Below, piece by piece: positions 45,230 through 53,634 of a stretch of 64,000 bases of DNA. Each line of letters opens with the position of its first letter. Position 1 is the stretch's first letter. A program made the position numbers and the translations under genes. Origin of the DNA: Burkholderiaceae bacterium (GTDB lineage Bacteria; Pseudomonadota; Gammaproteobacteria; Burkholderiales; Burkholderiaceae_F); NCBI GenBank assembly GCA_019236735.1, contig JAFAIM010000019.1:62001-126000 (forward strand), written 5' to 3'. The notes below the pieces were generated by a model that saw only the letters and a program-made list of their open reading frames with translations, did not search any database and was not told where the DNA came from.

Positions 45230-45463
45230 ATGCAAGTCGCCAAGTGGGGCAACAGCCTTGCGGTCCGCCTTCCTGCCGCCGTGGTCGATGCCCTGAAACT
45301 CAAGGAGGGCGAACAGATCGAGATCCATGTTGCCGGGGCACGCATTCTTGAGGTTGCCCGCAAGCCGACGCCGCGCGAGCTGCTGATGCGATTGCGCAAG
45401 TATCGAGGGCAATTGCCCAGCGACTTCCGCTTCGACAGGCTGGAGGCCAATGCCCGCGAGTGA
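45230..45463 (+). CDS. AbrB/MazE-type antitoxin
   Basis: This 77-residue protein has a swapped-hairpin AbrB domain in residues 1-45 ('MQVAKWGNSLAVRLPAAVVD', 'LKEGEQIEI'). Its charged C-terminal tail ('MRLRKYRGQLPSDFRFDRLE') should wrap round and block the toxin. It overlaps the PIN toxin gene by 14 bases, the standard arrangement, and it is preceded by a promoter-operator with a perfect inverted repeat. It is the DNA-binding partner of the pair. Confidence 0.92.
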   Translation: MQVAKWGNSLAVRLPAAVVDALKLKEGEQIEIHVAGARILEVARKPTPRELLMRLRKYRGQLPSDFRFDRLEANARE

Positions 45464-45872
45464 CGTCTTTTTCGACACGAACGTTCTGCTCTACCTGGTG
45501 TCGTCGGACGCTGTGAAAGCTGACAGAGCGGAGACTTTGTTAGCGGACGGCGGACATATCTCGGTTCAGGTCTTGAACGAATTTGCGAGCGTCGGCACGC
45601 GCAAGGCAGCGATGACATGGGAGGCTGTCGCAGACGTTCTGGGAGTAGTGCGAGCCGCCTGCCGCGTCCATCCGCTCACGGTTGAGACGCATGACCGTGC
45701 CTGCGCCATCGCACAACGCTATACGCTTTCTTTCTATGACTCGTTGATTCTTGCCTCGGCGCTGCTGGCCAACTGCAGTGCGGTCTACTCCGAGAACCTT
45801 CAGGCGGATCAGAGGATTGATCGTCGGCTGACGGTACATAACCCGTTCGCCGGACGCGTGCCCAAGCGTTGA
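45450..45872 (+). CDS. PIN-domain toxin (VapC family)
   Basis: This 140-residue ribonuclease toxin has acidic residues of the PIN active site at Asp9 ('FFDTNVLLYL'), Glu44 ('VLNEFASV') and Asp97 ('YDSLILASAL'). The fourth position, normally Asp in 'SEDLQ', reads 'YSENLQ' (Asn116). It cuts RNA, usually tRNA or mRNA, when freed from its antitoxin. The C-terminal 'VHNPF' is typical of this group. It overlaps the antitoxin gene and is convergent with the MmgE/PrpD gene, 30 bases apart. Confidence 0.92.
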   Translation: MPASDVFFDTNVLLYLVSSDAVKADRAETLLADGGHISVQVLNEFASVGTRKAAMTWEAVADVLGVVRAACRVHPLTVETHDRACAIAQRYTLSFYDSLILASALLANCSAVYSENLQADQRIDRRLTVHNPFAGRVPKR

Positions 45873-45902
45873 TTCGTCGGGACCTGCCTTGTCGAGGCGC
45901 GC

Positions 45903-47303
45903 TTAGCGCGGCACCGCAGCTTCGGCGATCGTCGCAGCGCTGGGCGACCGCTCGATGTTCCAGCACGCATCGAGCAGCCGGCGGGCCTGTTGCGACGTCA
46001 GGATGCCCTCGGCAAGGCCGAGGAACTTCACTTCCAATGCTTCGTCGGTCAGCGGTGAAGCCGCGCTGCCGGTCGCGTCCTCGATGCGCTGATGCACGGT
46101 ACGGCCGTCGCGCAGCACGATCCGGCAGTCGACCTGCTCCGGCTCGATCGAGGGATCGGCAGTCGGGGCCACCTTCGCGCGCAATGCGATCACGCTGGGT
46201 TCGCGCACCGCGCTGTCGCTGAATTGCTTCGGCCCCGCCGCTCCGTCGATGATGGCTGCCGCGACCGCATGGTAGACGCTGAACTTGCCGTCCAAGCCGG
46301 TCGCCGGTGCGGTCTTGCCGGTCAGTTCGAGCACGAGCGGGTGCACGCGAAGCTCGATCCGTTCGATGTCCTCTGCCCGCAAACCATGCCGGTTGCGCAG
46401 CTGGATCGCGGCGTCGATGGCAGGATGCAGCACGACGCCGCAGGCAAACGGCTTGTACGTATTGAGCAAAGCTTCGTAGTGCGCACCCAAGCCGCCGGTG
46501 ATTTTCCGCCAATCCTGCTTGTCGCTGATCGTGTGGGCCCAGCCCCGGCTTGCTTCGATCATCCGGTCCGAGCTGGTGAATCCGGCGTGGGCCAGCACCG
46601 CGGCCGTCATCCCGTTGTGAGCCGCGCGCCCGGGATTGAAGCTCTTGTTCATCGATCCGAACGACTCGCGAAATCCCACCGGCTGGGAAGCGGCCAAGCC
46701 CAGCGCCCAGCGCATCTGTTGCTCGCTCAGGTCGAGAAGCTTCCCCATTGCCGCTGCCGCACCGAACGCGCCACAGGTGCCGGTGATGTGCCACCCGCGG
46801 TCATAGTGGTCCGGATAGACCGCGTTGCCGATGCGGCACTCCGTTTCCACTCCCAGGATCAGAGCGTTGAGGAACTCGCGCCCCGCAACATTGCGGTACT
46901 CGGAAAACGCCAGGATCGCCGGCGCGACCGACGCCGCCGGATGGATGATCGTCTTCAAATGCGTGTCATCGAAGTCCAGAATGTGGGAGCTGACGCCATT
47001 GACGAAAGCGGCATTCATGATGTCGAGCCGCTCGCTGCGACCCAGAATCGCAGCGTGTGAGGCGGCCGAGAACGGAGCCAGGGCCGCGACCGCCCGGTCG
47101 ATCCCGTCATGATGCGAGCCACCTACCGCCGCGCCCACCCAGTTCACCAGCGTGCGCAGCCCCTCGCGACGGACGGCCGCAGGCATGTCCTCGTAACGGG
47201 CCCGCACGATGTACTTGGCCAATTCGCGCGTGACTTCGGACGGTAATGTCGTCGCGGAATCGGCACTGCGCTGCCCATCACTCGCCATGCCGGTTACCGC
47301 CAT
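45903..47303 (-). CDS. MmgE/PrpD family protein
   Basis: This 466-residue member of the MmgE/PrpD family includes 2-methylcitrate dehydratase, iminodisuccinate epimerase and cis-aconitate decarboxylase among its relatives. The helical N-terminal half has 'GSHHDGIDRAVAAL', 'HILDFDDTH' and 'ALILGVETECRIG'. The second part has 'WHITGTCGAFGAAAAMGKLL' and 'FNPGRAAHNGMTAAVLAHAG'. The residues fit an organic-acid lyase, but not a particular substrate. It is divergent from two TRAP receptors, which suggests that a di- or tricarboxylate is taken up and then processed. Confidence 0.9.
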   Translation of the reverse strand: MAVTGMASDGQRSADSATTLPSEVTRELAKYIVRARYEDMPAAVRREGLRTLVNWVGAAVGGSHHDGIDRAVAALAPFSAASHAAILGRSERLDIMNAAFVNGVSSHILDFDDTHLKTIIHPAASVAPAILAFSEYRNVAGREFLNALILGVETECRIGNAVYPDHYDRGWHITGTCGAFGAAAAMGKLLDLSEQQMRWALGLAASQPVGFRESFGSMNKSFNPGRAAHNGMTAAVLAHAGFTSSDRMIEASRGWAHTISDKQDWRKITGGLGAHYEALLNTYKPFACGVVLHPAIDAAIQLRNRHGLRAEDIERIELRVHPLVLELTGKTAPATGLDGKFSVYHAVAAAIIDGAAGPKQFSDSAVREPSVIALRAKVAPTADPSIEPEQVDCRIVLRDGRTVHQRIEDATGSAASPLTDEALEVKFLGLAEGILTSQQARRLLDACWNIERSPSAATIAEAAVPR

Positions 47304-47429
47304 TTGAGGATCTCTGCCGCCGGTCGACGCAAGCGAATTCGAAGCGCATCATGATCGCAGAAATGCGAAATGTCGGTATTGCACGAGCAAGCGCGTCTAT
47401 ACGATTGAACTCACCAGGCGGGTACGCGT

Positions 47430-48440
47430 ATGGATTGTTCCAAATCGCTTTTCGAAGCGCAAACGGTACTACGGCTCCTCGCAGCTTTGGGGCTGAGTTG
47501 CGCCTGTGCGGCGCACAGCGCGGAGCCGCTCATCGTGATCAAGTTCAGCCACGTGGTGTCGCCCGATACGCCCAAGGGCAAGGGTGCCCTGTACTTCAAG
47601 AAATTGGCCGAGGAGCGCACCGGTGGTCGCGTCAAGGTCGAGGTTTACCCGAACAGCCAACTGTACAAGGACAAGGAGGAGCTGGAGGCGCTGCAGCTCG
47701 GGTCGGTGCAGATGCTGGCTCCGTCCGTTTCCAAGTTCGGACCGATCGGCGTGAAGGCATTCGAGGCGTTCGATCTGCCGTATTTGTTCAACGGCTATGA
47801 AGCGGCGCACCGCGTGACGCACGGGCCGATCGGCGCATCGATGCTCGGGCTGCTGCGAGCGCACGGGATGACCGGTCTGGCTTTCTGGGACAACGGCTTC
47901 AAGGAGTTCACCGCCAACAAGCCTCTGCGCCGCCTCGAGGATTTCAAGGGACTGAAGTTCCGGGTCAAGTCCTCCAAGGTGCTGGAGGCCCAAATCACCG
48001 CCCTCGGCGCAATCCCGCAGGTGATGGCGTTCTCCGAGGTCTACCAGGCCCTGCAGACCGGTGTCGTTGACGGCGCGGAGACTTCCCCCGAGAACATCTA
48101 CACGCAACGGTGGTACGAGGTGCAGAAGGACATGTCGCTCACCCATCACGGGTACGACGCCTACGCGGTGGTGGTGAACACGAAGTTCTGGGATTCTCTT
48201 CCGGCGGACATCCGGACCGTCCTGCGGCAGGCACTCGATGACACGACCCGATACGTGGAAAGCATGTCGGCGCGCGAGGAGGCCGAGGCGATCGAAGCCA
48301 TCCGCCACAGCGGCAAGTGCCAGGTCGTCGAGCTGACGGACGAGCAACGATCGTCGCTGCGGCGAGCCCTCGAACCGGTCCAGCGGCAAATGGAGCAGCG
48401 AATCGGCCGCGATGTGCTGCAATCGATCCGGGAGCCTTAG
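47430..48440 (+). CDS. TRAP transporter solute receptor, DctP family (copy 1)
   Basis: This 336-residue periplasmic binding protein has a Sec signal peptide to about residue 31 ('LAALGLSCACAAHSAE'). The mature part has 'VIKFSHVVSPDTPKGKGA', 'GRVKVEVYPNSQLYKDKEEL' and 'QVMAFSEVYQALQTGVVDGAE', the family signature with the Arg of 'KFRVK' that clamps a carboxylate. It would deliver an organic acid to the DctQM permease encoded 1.2 kb downstream. It is closely related to the next gene, so one copy may have arisen by duplication. Confidence 0.93.
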   Translation: MDCSKSLFEAQTVLRLLAALGLSCACAAHSAEPLIVIKFSHVVSPDTPKGKGALYFKKLAEERTGGRVKVEVYPNSQLYKDKEELEALQLGSVQMLAPSVSKFGPIGVKAFEAFDLPYLFNGYEAAHRVTHGPIGASMLGLLRAHGMTGLAFWDNGFKEFTANKPLRRLEDFKGLKFRVKSSKVLEAQITALGAIPQVMAFSEVYQALQTGVVDGAETSPENIYTQRWYEVQKDMSLTHHGYDAYAVVVNTKFWDSLPADIRTVLRQALDDTTRYVESMSAREEAEAIEAIRHSGKCQVVELTDEQRSSLRRALEPVQRQMEQRIGRDVLQSIREP

Positions 48441-48529
48441 GAAACGAGAAGCGATCCGAAACGGCGCCGACTGCGTCTGTTGCGCTGCGATAGCGGGTAT
48501 CGTTCCTGATCCTTTCGAGGGGGATGCAT

Positions 48530-49555
48530 ATGAACGGGTCGCCTCACGCGCGCGCTCTGGCCGCGTTCGGATTGCTGTGCGCTCTGGCTGCGATCGTGCT
48601 TCCGCAGGCGCGAGCGCAAGAGCCGATCGTCATCAAGTTCAGTCACGTCGTCGCCGGCGACACCCCGAAGGGGCGCGGCGCCGAGCGCTTCAAGGAATTG
48701 GCCGAGCGCCTGACCACGGGGCGCGTGAAAGTCGAGGTGTATCCGAACAGCACGCTGTACAAGGACAAGGAGGAGCTGGAGGCGTTGCAGCTTGGATCGG
48801 TGCAGATGCTGGCGCCCTCCCTCGCCAAGTTCGGTCCGCTCGGGGTGAAGGAATTCGAGGTGTTCGACATCCCGTACATGTTTCCCACCGAAGCGTTCCT
48901 CGAGCGCGTCGAGAGCGGTCCAATCGGCCGCAAGCTGATGGCAAAGCTGGAGACGAAAGGGATCACCGGCCTCGCCTTCTGGGACAACGGCTTCAAGATC
49001 TTCAGCGCCAACCGGCCGCTGGTCGCCCCCGGTGATCTAAAGGGCCTGAAGCTGCGCATCCAGAGCTCGAAGGTGATCGAGGCAGAGGTGCGCGCGCTCG
49101 ATGCCGTCCCGCAAGTGATGGCGTTCGGCGACACCTACCAGGCATTGCAGACGGGCGTGGTCGACGGCACCGAGAATCCGTGGTCGAACATGTACACGCA
49201 GAAGATGCACGAGGTGCAGAAGTACGCGGCCGACACCTACCATGGCTATCTCGGCTACGCGGTGATCGTGAACAGCAAATTCTGGTCCGGCCTGCCGCCC
49301 GACATCCGCTCGCAGTTGGAGGAGGCGATGAAGGAGGCGACCGCGTTCGAACACGAGATCGCTCGCAAGGACAACGAAGATGCGATGGCTGAAATCGAAA
49401 AATCGGGCCGCACCAAGATTGTCCATCTGACCGCCGAGCAGCGCGCCGCGTGGGTGAAAGCGCTGCTGCCCGTTCGCGACGAAGTCGCCGGCAGGGTCGG
49501 CAAGGAGACGATCGACGAGGTGGTCAAGGAACAGGCCGCCGCAGGACTGAAGTAG
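48530..49555 (+). CDS. TRAP transporter solute receptor, DctP family (copy 2)
   Basis: This 341-residue periplasmic receptor has a signal peptide to about residue 27 ('LLCALAAIVLPQARAQE'). Its mature part shares long stretches with the preceding receptor ('YPNSTLYKDKEELEALQLG'; 'AFGDTYQALQTGVVDGTEN'; 'GLAFWDNGFKIF'). GAGGGGG at 48517-48523 lies six bases before the ATG at 48530 but directly abuts the ATG at 48524, so I chose 48530. It sits closer to the permease genes than copy 1 and is the more likely main partner. Confidence 0.93.
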   Translation: MNGSPHARALAAFGLLCALAAIVLPQARAQEPIVIKFSHVVAGDTPKGRGAERFKELAERLTTGRVKVEVYPNSTLYKDKEELEALQLGSVQMLAPSLAKFGPLGVKEFEVFDIPYMFPTEAFLERVESGPIGRKLMAKLETKGITGLAFWDNGFKIFSANRPLVAPGDLKGLKLRIQSSKVIEAEVRALDAVPQVMAFGDTYQALQTGVVDGTENPWSNMYTQKMHEVQKYAADTYHGYLGYAVIVNSKFWSGLPPDIRSQLEEAMKEATAFEHEIARKDNEDAMAEIEKSGRTKIVHLTAEQRAAWVKALLPVRDEVAGRVGKETIDEVVKEQAAAGLK

Positions 49556-49665
49556 CAGCTCGCAAGCCCTGCTCCGCCCCGCGTGATGGTGAAAAGCGAA
49601 CCGCGAGCGGCTGTGCGGCCCGGACACTCTCTTCGGTCCATGGTTCTTCAGTCGCGAGGGATCCG

Positions 49666-50265
49666 ATGCTCGCACTGAAGCTGCTCGACCGTCTCGAAGA
49701 GGTGCTGATCGGCACCTTGATGGCAGTTGCAACCGCGGTGATCTTTGCCTCCGTGGTGCTGCGCTTCCTCGCATCGGTGCCGTACGTTCAGGACGTGGCG
49801 ATCCGCCTGAGCATGACCTGGGCGCAGGAGTTGTGCATCTTCCTGTTCGTGTGGATGGCCAAGTTCGGTGCGGCCTACGGAGTGCGGGCCGGCGTGCATG
49901 TGGGAGTCGATGTGCTGATCAATCGGCTGGCGCCACGCCCGCGGAGGATCGTCGTGACGATCGGGCTGCTGGGTGGAGTGCTTTTCACCAGCGTGGTCGG
50001 AACCCTCGGCGCGATCCTGGTGTGGGAGATCGGCCACACCGATCAGACCTCCGAGGACATGGAAGTGCCGATGTGGATCGTCTACCTGTGCGTTCCGCTC
50101 GGCTCGTACCTGATGTGCTTCCGCTTCGTGCAGGTGCTCCTTTCCTACATCCGCACCGGCCAGGTTCCTCATCGGCATTACGGACCGGCACGGCACGAAG
50201 CCAAGCCAGGTGCCGAGGGCTTGCCCTCCGAAGCGCCGTCAGGCGCGAAGGAGGGACGGTCATGA
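49666..50265 (+). CDS. TRAP transporter small permease (DctQ)
   Basis: This 199-residue inner-membrane protein has four hydrophobic helices, including '[20 protein letters not shown]' and '[20 protein letters not shown]'. The latter matches the DctQ signature. The charged C-terminal tail is disordered. DctQ pairs with DctM to form the sodium-coupled channel part of the TRAP transporter. The ATG was chosen after GCGAGGG; its stop overlaps the DctM start (ATGA). Confidence 0.9.
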   Translation: MLALKLLDRLEEVLIGTLMAVATAVIFASVVLRFLASVPYVQDVAIRLSMTWAQELCIFLFVWMAKFGAAYGVRAGVHVGVDVLINRLAPRPRRIVVTIGLLGGVLFTSVVGTLGAILVWEIGHTDQTSEDMEVPMWIVYLCVPLGSYLMCFRFVQVLLSYIRTGQVPHRHYGPARHEAKPGAEGLPSEAPSGAKEGRS

Positions 50266-51542
50266 ACGCAGTACTGATTTTCGGGCTGCTGATCGCGCTG
50301 ATGCTCACCGGCATGCCGGTTTCGATCTCGCTCGGCCTGACGGTACTGACGTATCTGTTCACGATGACGCAGGTGCCGATCGAGTCGGTGGCTCTGAAGC
50401 TTTTCACAGGCATCGAGAACTTCGGAATCATGGCGATCCCGTTTTTCATCCTGGCCGGCACGCTGCTGACGCAGGGCGGCGTGGCACGGCGAATGATTCA
50501 CTTCGCCACCACGATGGTCGGCCACCTGTACGGTGGCCTGGCGCTCGCGGGCATCATCGCCTGTGCGCTGTTTGCCGCCATCTCCGGATCGTCGGTCGCG
50601 ACCGTTGCAGCCATCGGCTCGATCATCCTGCCCGAGATGGTCCAACGCGGCTTTCCGAAGCGCTTTGCCGCCGGCGTCATCACCACCAGCGGCGCGCTCG
50701 GCATTCTCGTGCCGCCGTCGATCGTGATGGTGCTGTTCGCCGTCTCGACCAACACGTCGGTGGGCAAATTGTTCGCCGCGGGCATTGCGCCGGGTGTCGT
50801 GCTCGCCCTGGCGCTGGCGTGCACGACCTGGCTGATCGCGCGCCGGCGCAACCTTCCCCGGATGCCGCGCGCCACCTGGCGCGAACGCTGGCAGGCGTTG
50901 CGCGAGGCATCGTGGGGCCTGGCGCTGATCGTGGTCGTAATTGGCGGGATCTATTCGGGAGTGTTCACGCCGACCGAAGCGGCCGCGTGTGCCGCCGTGT
51001 ATTCGTTCATCGTGGTCGTCTTTGTGTACGGCGACCTGAAGCTGGCCCAGGTTCCGCGCGCGCTGCTCGATGCCGCGGCGATGAGCGCGATGCTCCTGTA
51101 CATCATCACGAACGCGGTGCTGTTCAGCTTCCTGATGACGAGCGAGAACATCCCGCAGGGAATGGCCGATTGGCTCACTTCGCAAGGCTTGGGGCCGGTC
51201 GCGTTCCTGCTGGTGGTGAACGTGCTGCTGCTGGTTGCCGGAAACGTGATGGAACCGAGCTCGATCGTGCTGATCATGGCGCCCATTTTGCTGCCGGTGG
51301 CGACCCGCCTGGGAATCGATCCGGTTCATTTCGGGGTCCTGATGATGGTCAACATGGAGGTCGGCTTGTGCCACCCTCCGGTGGGACTCAACCTGTACGT
51401 TGCGTCCGGGATCACCCAGATGGGCATCACCGAGTTGACGATCGCAGTGTTGCCCTGGCTGCTGACAATGCTGGCCTTTTTGCTGCTGGTCACGTACTGG
51501 CCGTCGCTGTCGCTTTTCGTTCCCCAGATGCTGCGGCTGTAA
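50262..51542 (+). CDS. TRAP transporter large permease (DctM)
   Basis: This 426-residue inner-membrane protein has about twelve helices. Typical segments are '[20 protein letters not shown]', '[20 protein letters not shown]' and '[20 protein letters not shown]', the last two containing the helical-hairpin residues that hold sodium and substrate. It completes the transporter with the DctQ protein and the two receptors. GGAGGGA lies eight bases before the ATG, which overlaps the dctQ stop. Confidence 0.94.
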   Translation: MNAVLIFGLLIALMLTGMPVSISLGLTVLTYLFTMTQVPIESVALKLFTGIENFGIMAIPFFILAGTLLTQGGVARRMIHFATTMVGHLYGGLALAGIIACALFAAISGSSVATVAAIGSIILPEMVQRGFPKRFAAGVITTSGALGILVPPSIVMVLFAVSTNTSVGKLFAAGIAPGVVLALALACTTWLIARRRNLPRMPRATWRERWQALREASWGLALIVVVIGGIYSGVFTPTEAAACAAVYSFIVVVFVYGDLKLAQVPRALLDAAAMSAMLLYIITNAVLFSFLMTSENIPQGMADWLTSQGLGPVAFLLVVNVLLLVAGNVMEPSSIVLIMAPILLPVATRLGIDPVHFGVLMMVNMEVGLCHPPVGLNLYVASGITQMGITELTIAVLPWLLTMLAFLLLVTYWPSLSLFVPQMLRL

Positions 51543-51673
51543 GATTTCGGAAGGGCTGCATCGCCTCCGGGAAAGGCCCCGATCGTTTCCCGGTGGCCCA
51601 CCAGAAAGGGGACCGTTACTGTATCGTTAGGGTGGCTGAAGCGCGCCAGGAAGGGGCGCACGGCGGGGTACGG

Positions 51674-52777
51674 ATGGCGCAAGAAGATGACCGTGATCTA
51701 GCCGCAAAGCTGAAAGCGAGAGTCGCGCTTGCGGCCTTGCGCGGCGACAAGACGGTCGCGCAACTGGCGGCGGAGTTCGATCTCGATCCGAGGCAGATCG
51801 AAGCGTGGAAGCGTGAGCTCGAGCGCAACGCCGAGGCCGCTTTTTCCCCGTCCCAGATCCCGGTGAGCGAGGCGCCGACCCTGCCTCCGCCGACCGCCAA
51901 AGCGCCGGCGATCCAGCCAAGAGCGCCAACCGCGAAAGCGCCGACGGTCCAGCCGAGACCGCCTACTGTCCCGCCGCCGCGGGCCCACGACGTGGGGACC
52001 GCGACGTCGCAGCAGCGAGCGGGTGCACGGCCGGTCTCCACGCTGCCGACCGTCGAACGACAGGCTGCCGCGATGCTGCGTCCGATCCCGGCAAAGGCGC
52101 CGAGTTTTCCGACGCTGCCAACGCCGTCTAACGTTCCGACGCCGCGGGCGTTGCCGATCGCGGCAGAGGACGAAAAGCTTCCAACGTATCCGAGCTTGTC
52201 GGAGTTGCCGACCCGTCTACGGAACATACCCGGTGTACCGGGCTCGCTGCCCACGCAAAAACCCCCTGGGACGACGACCGGCGGCACCACGACGGAGGAC
52301 GACGACTACTGGAAGGAACACGGTACGCAGATCGGTGGAACGACCAGCGTGACGGTGACGACGAGCATCAACTTGCCTGCTCCGCGCCCGCAGCCGCAAG
52401 CCCCGGGCTGGCCACGGAAGCTGCTTGGGCCGCTGTTTGTCGGCTGGCAGGAAAAGTACTCTGCGGCCAAGACGAGCCGGGAGCTGCTGAAAATCTACAA
52501 CTCGATCCGGGCGGCCCGTCCAGAGTTGCGCAAACGCGAGCTATACCGGCTGGTTGTAGTGGAGCGCCTGGGCGGAACGCTGGCCGCTGCCGACGCTGTC
52601 TTGGCGCGCGCCGCCGAGAGTTTCGCCAGCTGGCCGGTCGAGCGCGAGCTGAACTTCCGCGACGTCGTGCACTATCTGGCAGTCTCGGACTACCTGGCTT
52701 CGAACAACGTCGACGCCGAGTGGACACGCGAGAACCTCGGCCGCGTGGTCGCGTCGCTGATCTCCGAGAACTTGTAA
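51674..52777 (+). CDS. Transposase-type helix-turn-helix with proline-rich linker and unknown C-terminal domain
   Basis: I do not recognise this 367-residue protein as a whole. Residues 1-60 ('[20 protein letters not shown]', then '[17 protein letters not shown]') match the IS3-type OrfA helix-turn-helix closely. Residues 65-230 are rich in Pro, Ala and Thr ('[20 protein letters not shown]'), and 230-260 are acidic. The last 120 residues ('[20 protein letters not shown]', '[20 protein letters not shown]') form a helical domain I cannot name. No transposase gene or terminal repeat is nearby, so this looks like a domesticated DNA-binding protein. The ATG at 51674 lies 131 bases after the TRAP operon. 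Confidence 0.6.
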   Translation: MAQEDDRDLAAKLKARVALAALRGDKTVAQLAAEFDLDPRQIEAWKRELERNAEAAFSPSQIPVSEAPTLPPPTAKAPAIQPRAPTAKAPTVQPRPPTVPPPRAHDVGTATSQQRAGARPVSTLPTVERQAAAMLRPIPAKAPSFPTLPTPSNVPTPRALPIAAEDEKLPTYPSLSELPTRLRNIPGVPGSLPTQKPPGTTTGGTTTEDDDYWKEHGTQIGGTTSVTVTTSINLPAPRPQPQAPGWPRKLLGPLFVGWQEKYSAAKTSRELLKIYNSIRAARPELRKRELYRLVVVERLGGTLAAADAVLARAAESFASWPVERELNFRDVVHYLAVSDYLASNNVDAEWTRENLGRVVASLISENL

Positions 52778-52795
52778 GCAGGCGGCGGCACCCGA

Positions 52796-53398
52796 TCAAG
52801 GCTTGTCGGGCGCGGTCTTCTTGAACGGGTACGGCTGCGCCTGCACCGGCGCGCCAGTCGATGGGGTTGTGACGCCGCGCGACGGGGTTGTGCGCGGTGG
52901 CATCGACGGTCCCTCCGGCGACAGCACTTTTGACCAGCGCCGCAACTCCTCATCCAGCTCTTGCTCCGCCTCCTGCGACGGAAGAGCGATCATCGGGCCA
53001 TTGGACTGCAGGTTGCGAGCGGCGTGCAGCAGGCGCTGCTCGGAATCGAGCACGAACACGACCTGACGCCGTGATGGGCTGGCGCTGAACAGAAAAAAGC
53101 CCGAGCCGTCCTTCAGCGGCGCGAATCCGTGCCGGTTTCCCTTATCGTCCTCGTAGGCGGCTTCCTTGATGTCAGGCGTGTGCTGCGCTGGCGTCAGTTG
53201 CAGCACCAATGCCACGTCGGCGGGGATCGTCGTGTAGGAGCCGTGCTTGTCGACAACCTTCAGCAGCCGCGACATCTCATCCTGCGTGAGGTGTACTGCG
53301 GGCCAAGCGGACTGACAGTACAGCACGCCAGCGAGTGCGAGAAAGGAAAGTGCGGCGCTCGCGCGCACCCGCCCGACGAAACTGCTCCTTGCCGTCAT
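52796..53398 (-). CDS. Predicted secreted protein of unknown function
   Basis: This 200-residue protein has a Sec signal peptide to about residue 33 ('AALSFLALAGVLYCQSAWPA'). The mature part has a compact strand-rich domain ('AVHLTQDEMSRLLKVVDKHG' to 'QVVFVLDSEQRLLHAARNL') and a Pro/Thr-rich tail ('PPRTTPSRGVTTPSTGAPV'). No family was recognised. GGGAGGTGAGGG lies seven to nine bases upstream of the chosen ATG at 53398; an open frame continues upstream but does not look coding. It is convergent with the helix-turn-helix gene, 18 bases apart. Confidence 0.65.
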   Translation of the reverse strand: MTARSSFVGRVRASAALSFLALAGVLYCQSAWPAVHLTQDEMSRLLKVVDKHGSYTTIPADVALVLQLTPAQHTPDIKEAAYEDDKGNRHGFAPLKDGSGFFLFSASPSRRQVVFVLDSEQRLLHAARNLQSNGPMIALPSQEAEQELDEELRRWSKVLSPEGPSMPPRTTPSRGVTTPSTGAPVQAQPYPFKKTAPDKP

Positions 53399-53634
53399 GA
53401 TGCGTCCCTCACCTCCCGCGGCACGCATCACCGCGGCTGCTCGCACCTGCCGTACCTGTCCGGCCATCTCTATCGCCAAGCTTCGCACCCACGCGGGCGG
53501 CAGTATATGATGGTTCCGTAGGAGAGACAGAACCCGGATCCGACCAAAACGAACGGGAGGCGCGCGCGGCAGCGCGCGCACCCGGAACGCTCGCGCAAGA
53601 GTCGGGAGAGTGGGCACAGTCGGGAGAGTTGGTC

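Noticed and set aside
45873-45902. Terminator between the PIN toxin and the convergent PrpD gene
   Set aside because: No stem followed by a T tract can be drawn in the 30 bases.
51674-52777. Insertion sequence (IS3-like)
   Set aside because: Only the helix-turn-helix part resembles OrfA; there is no integrase frame, no terminal inverted repeat and no target duplication.
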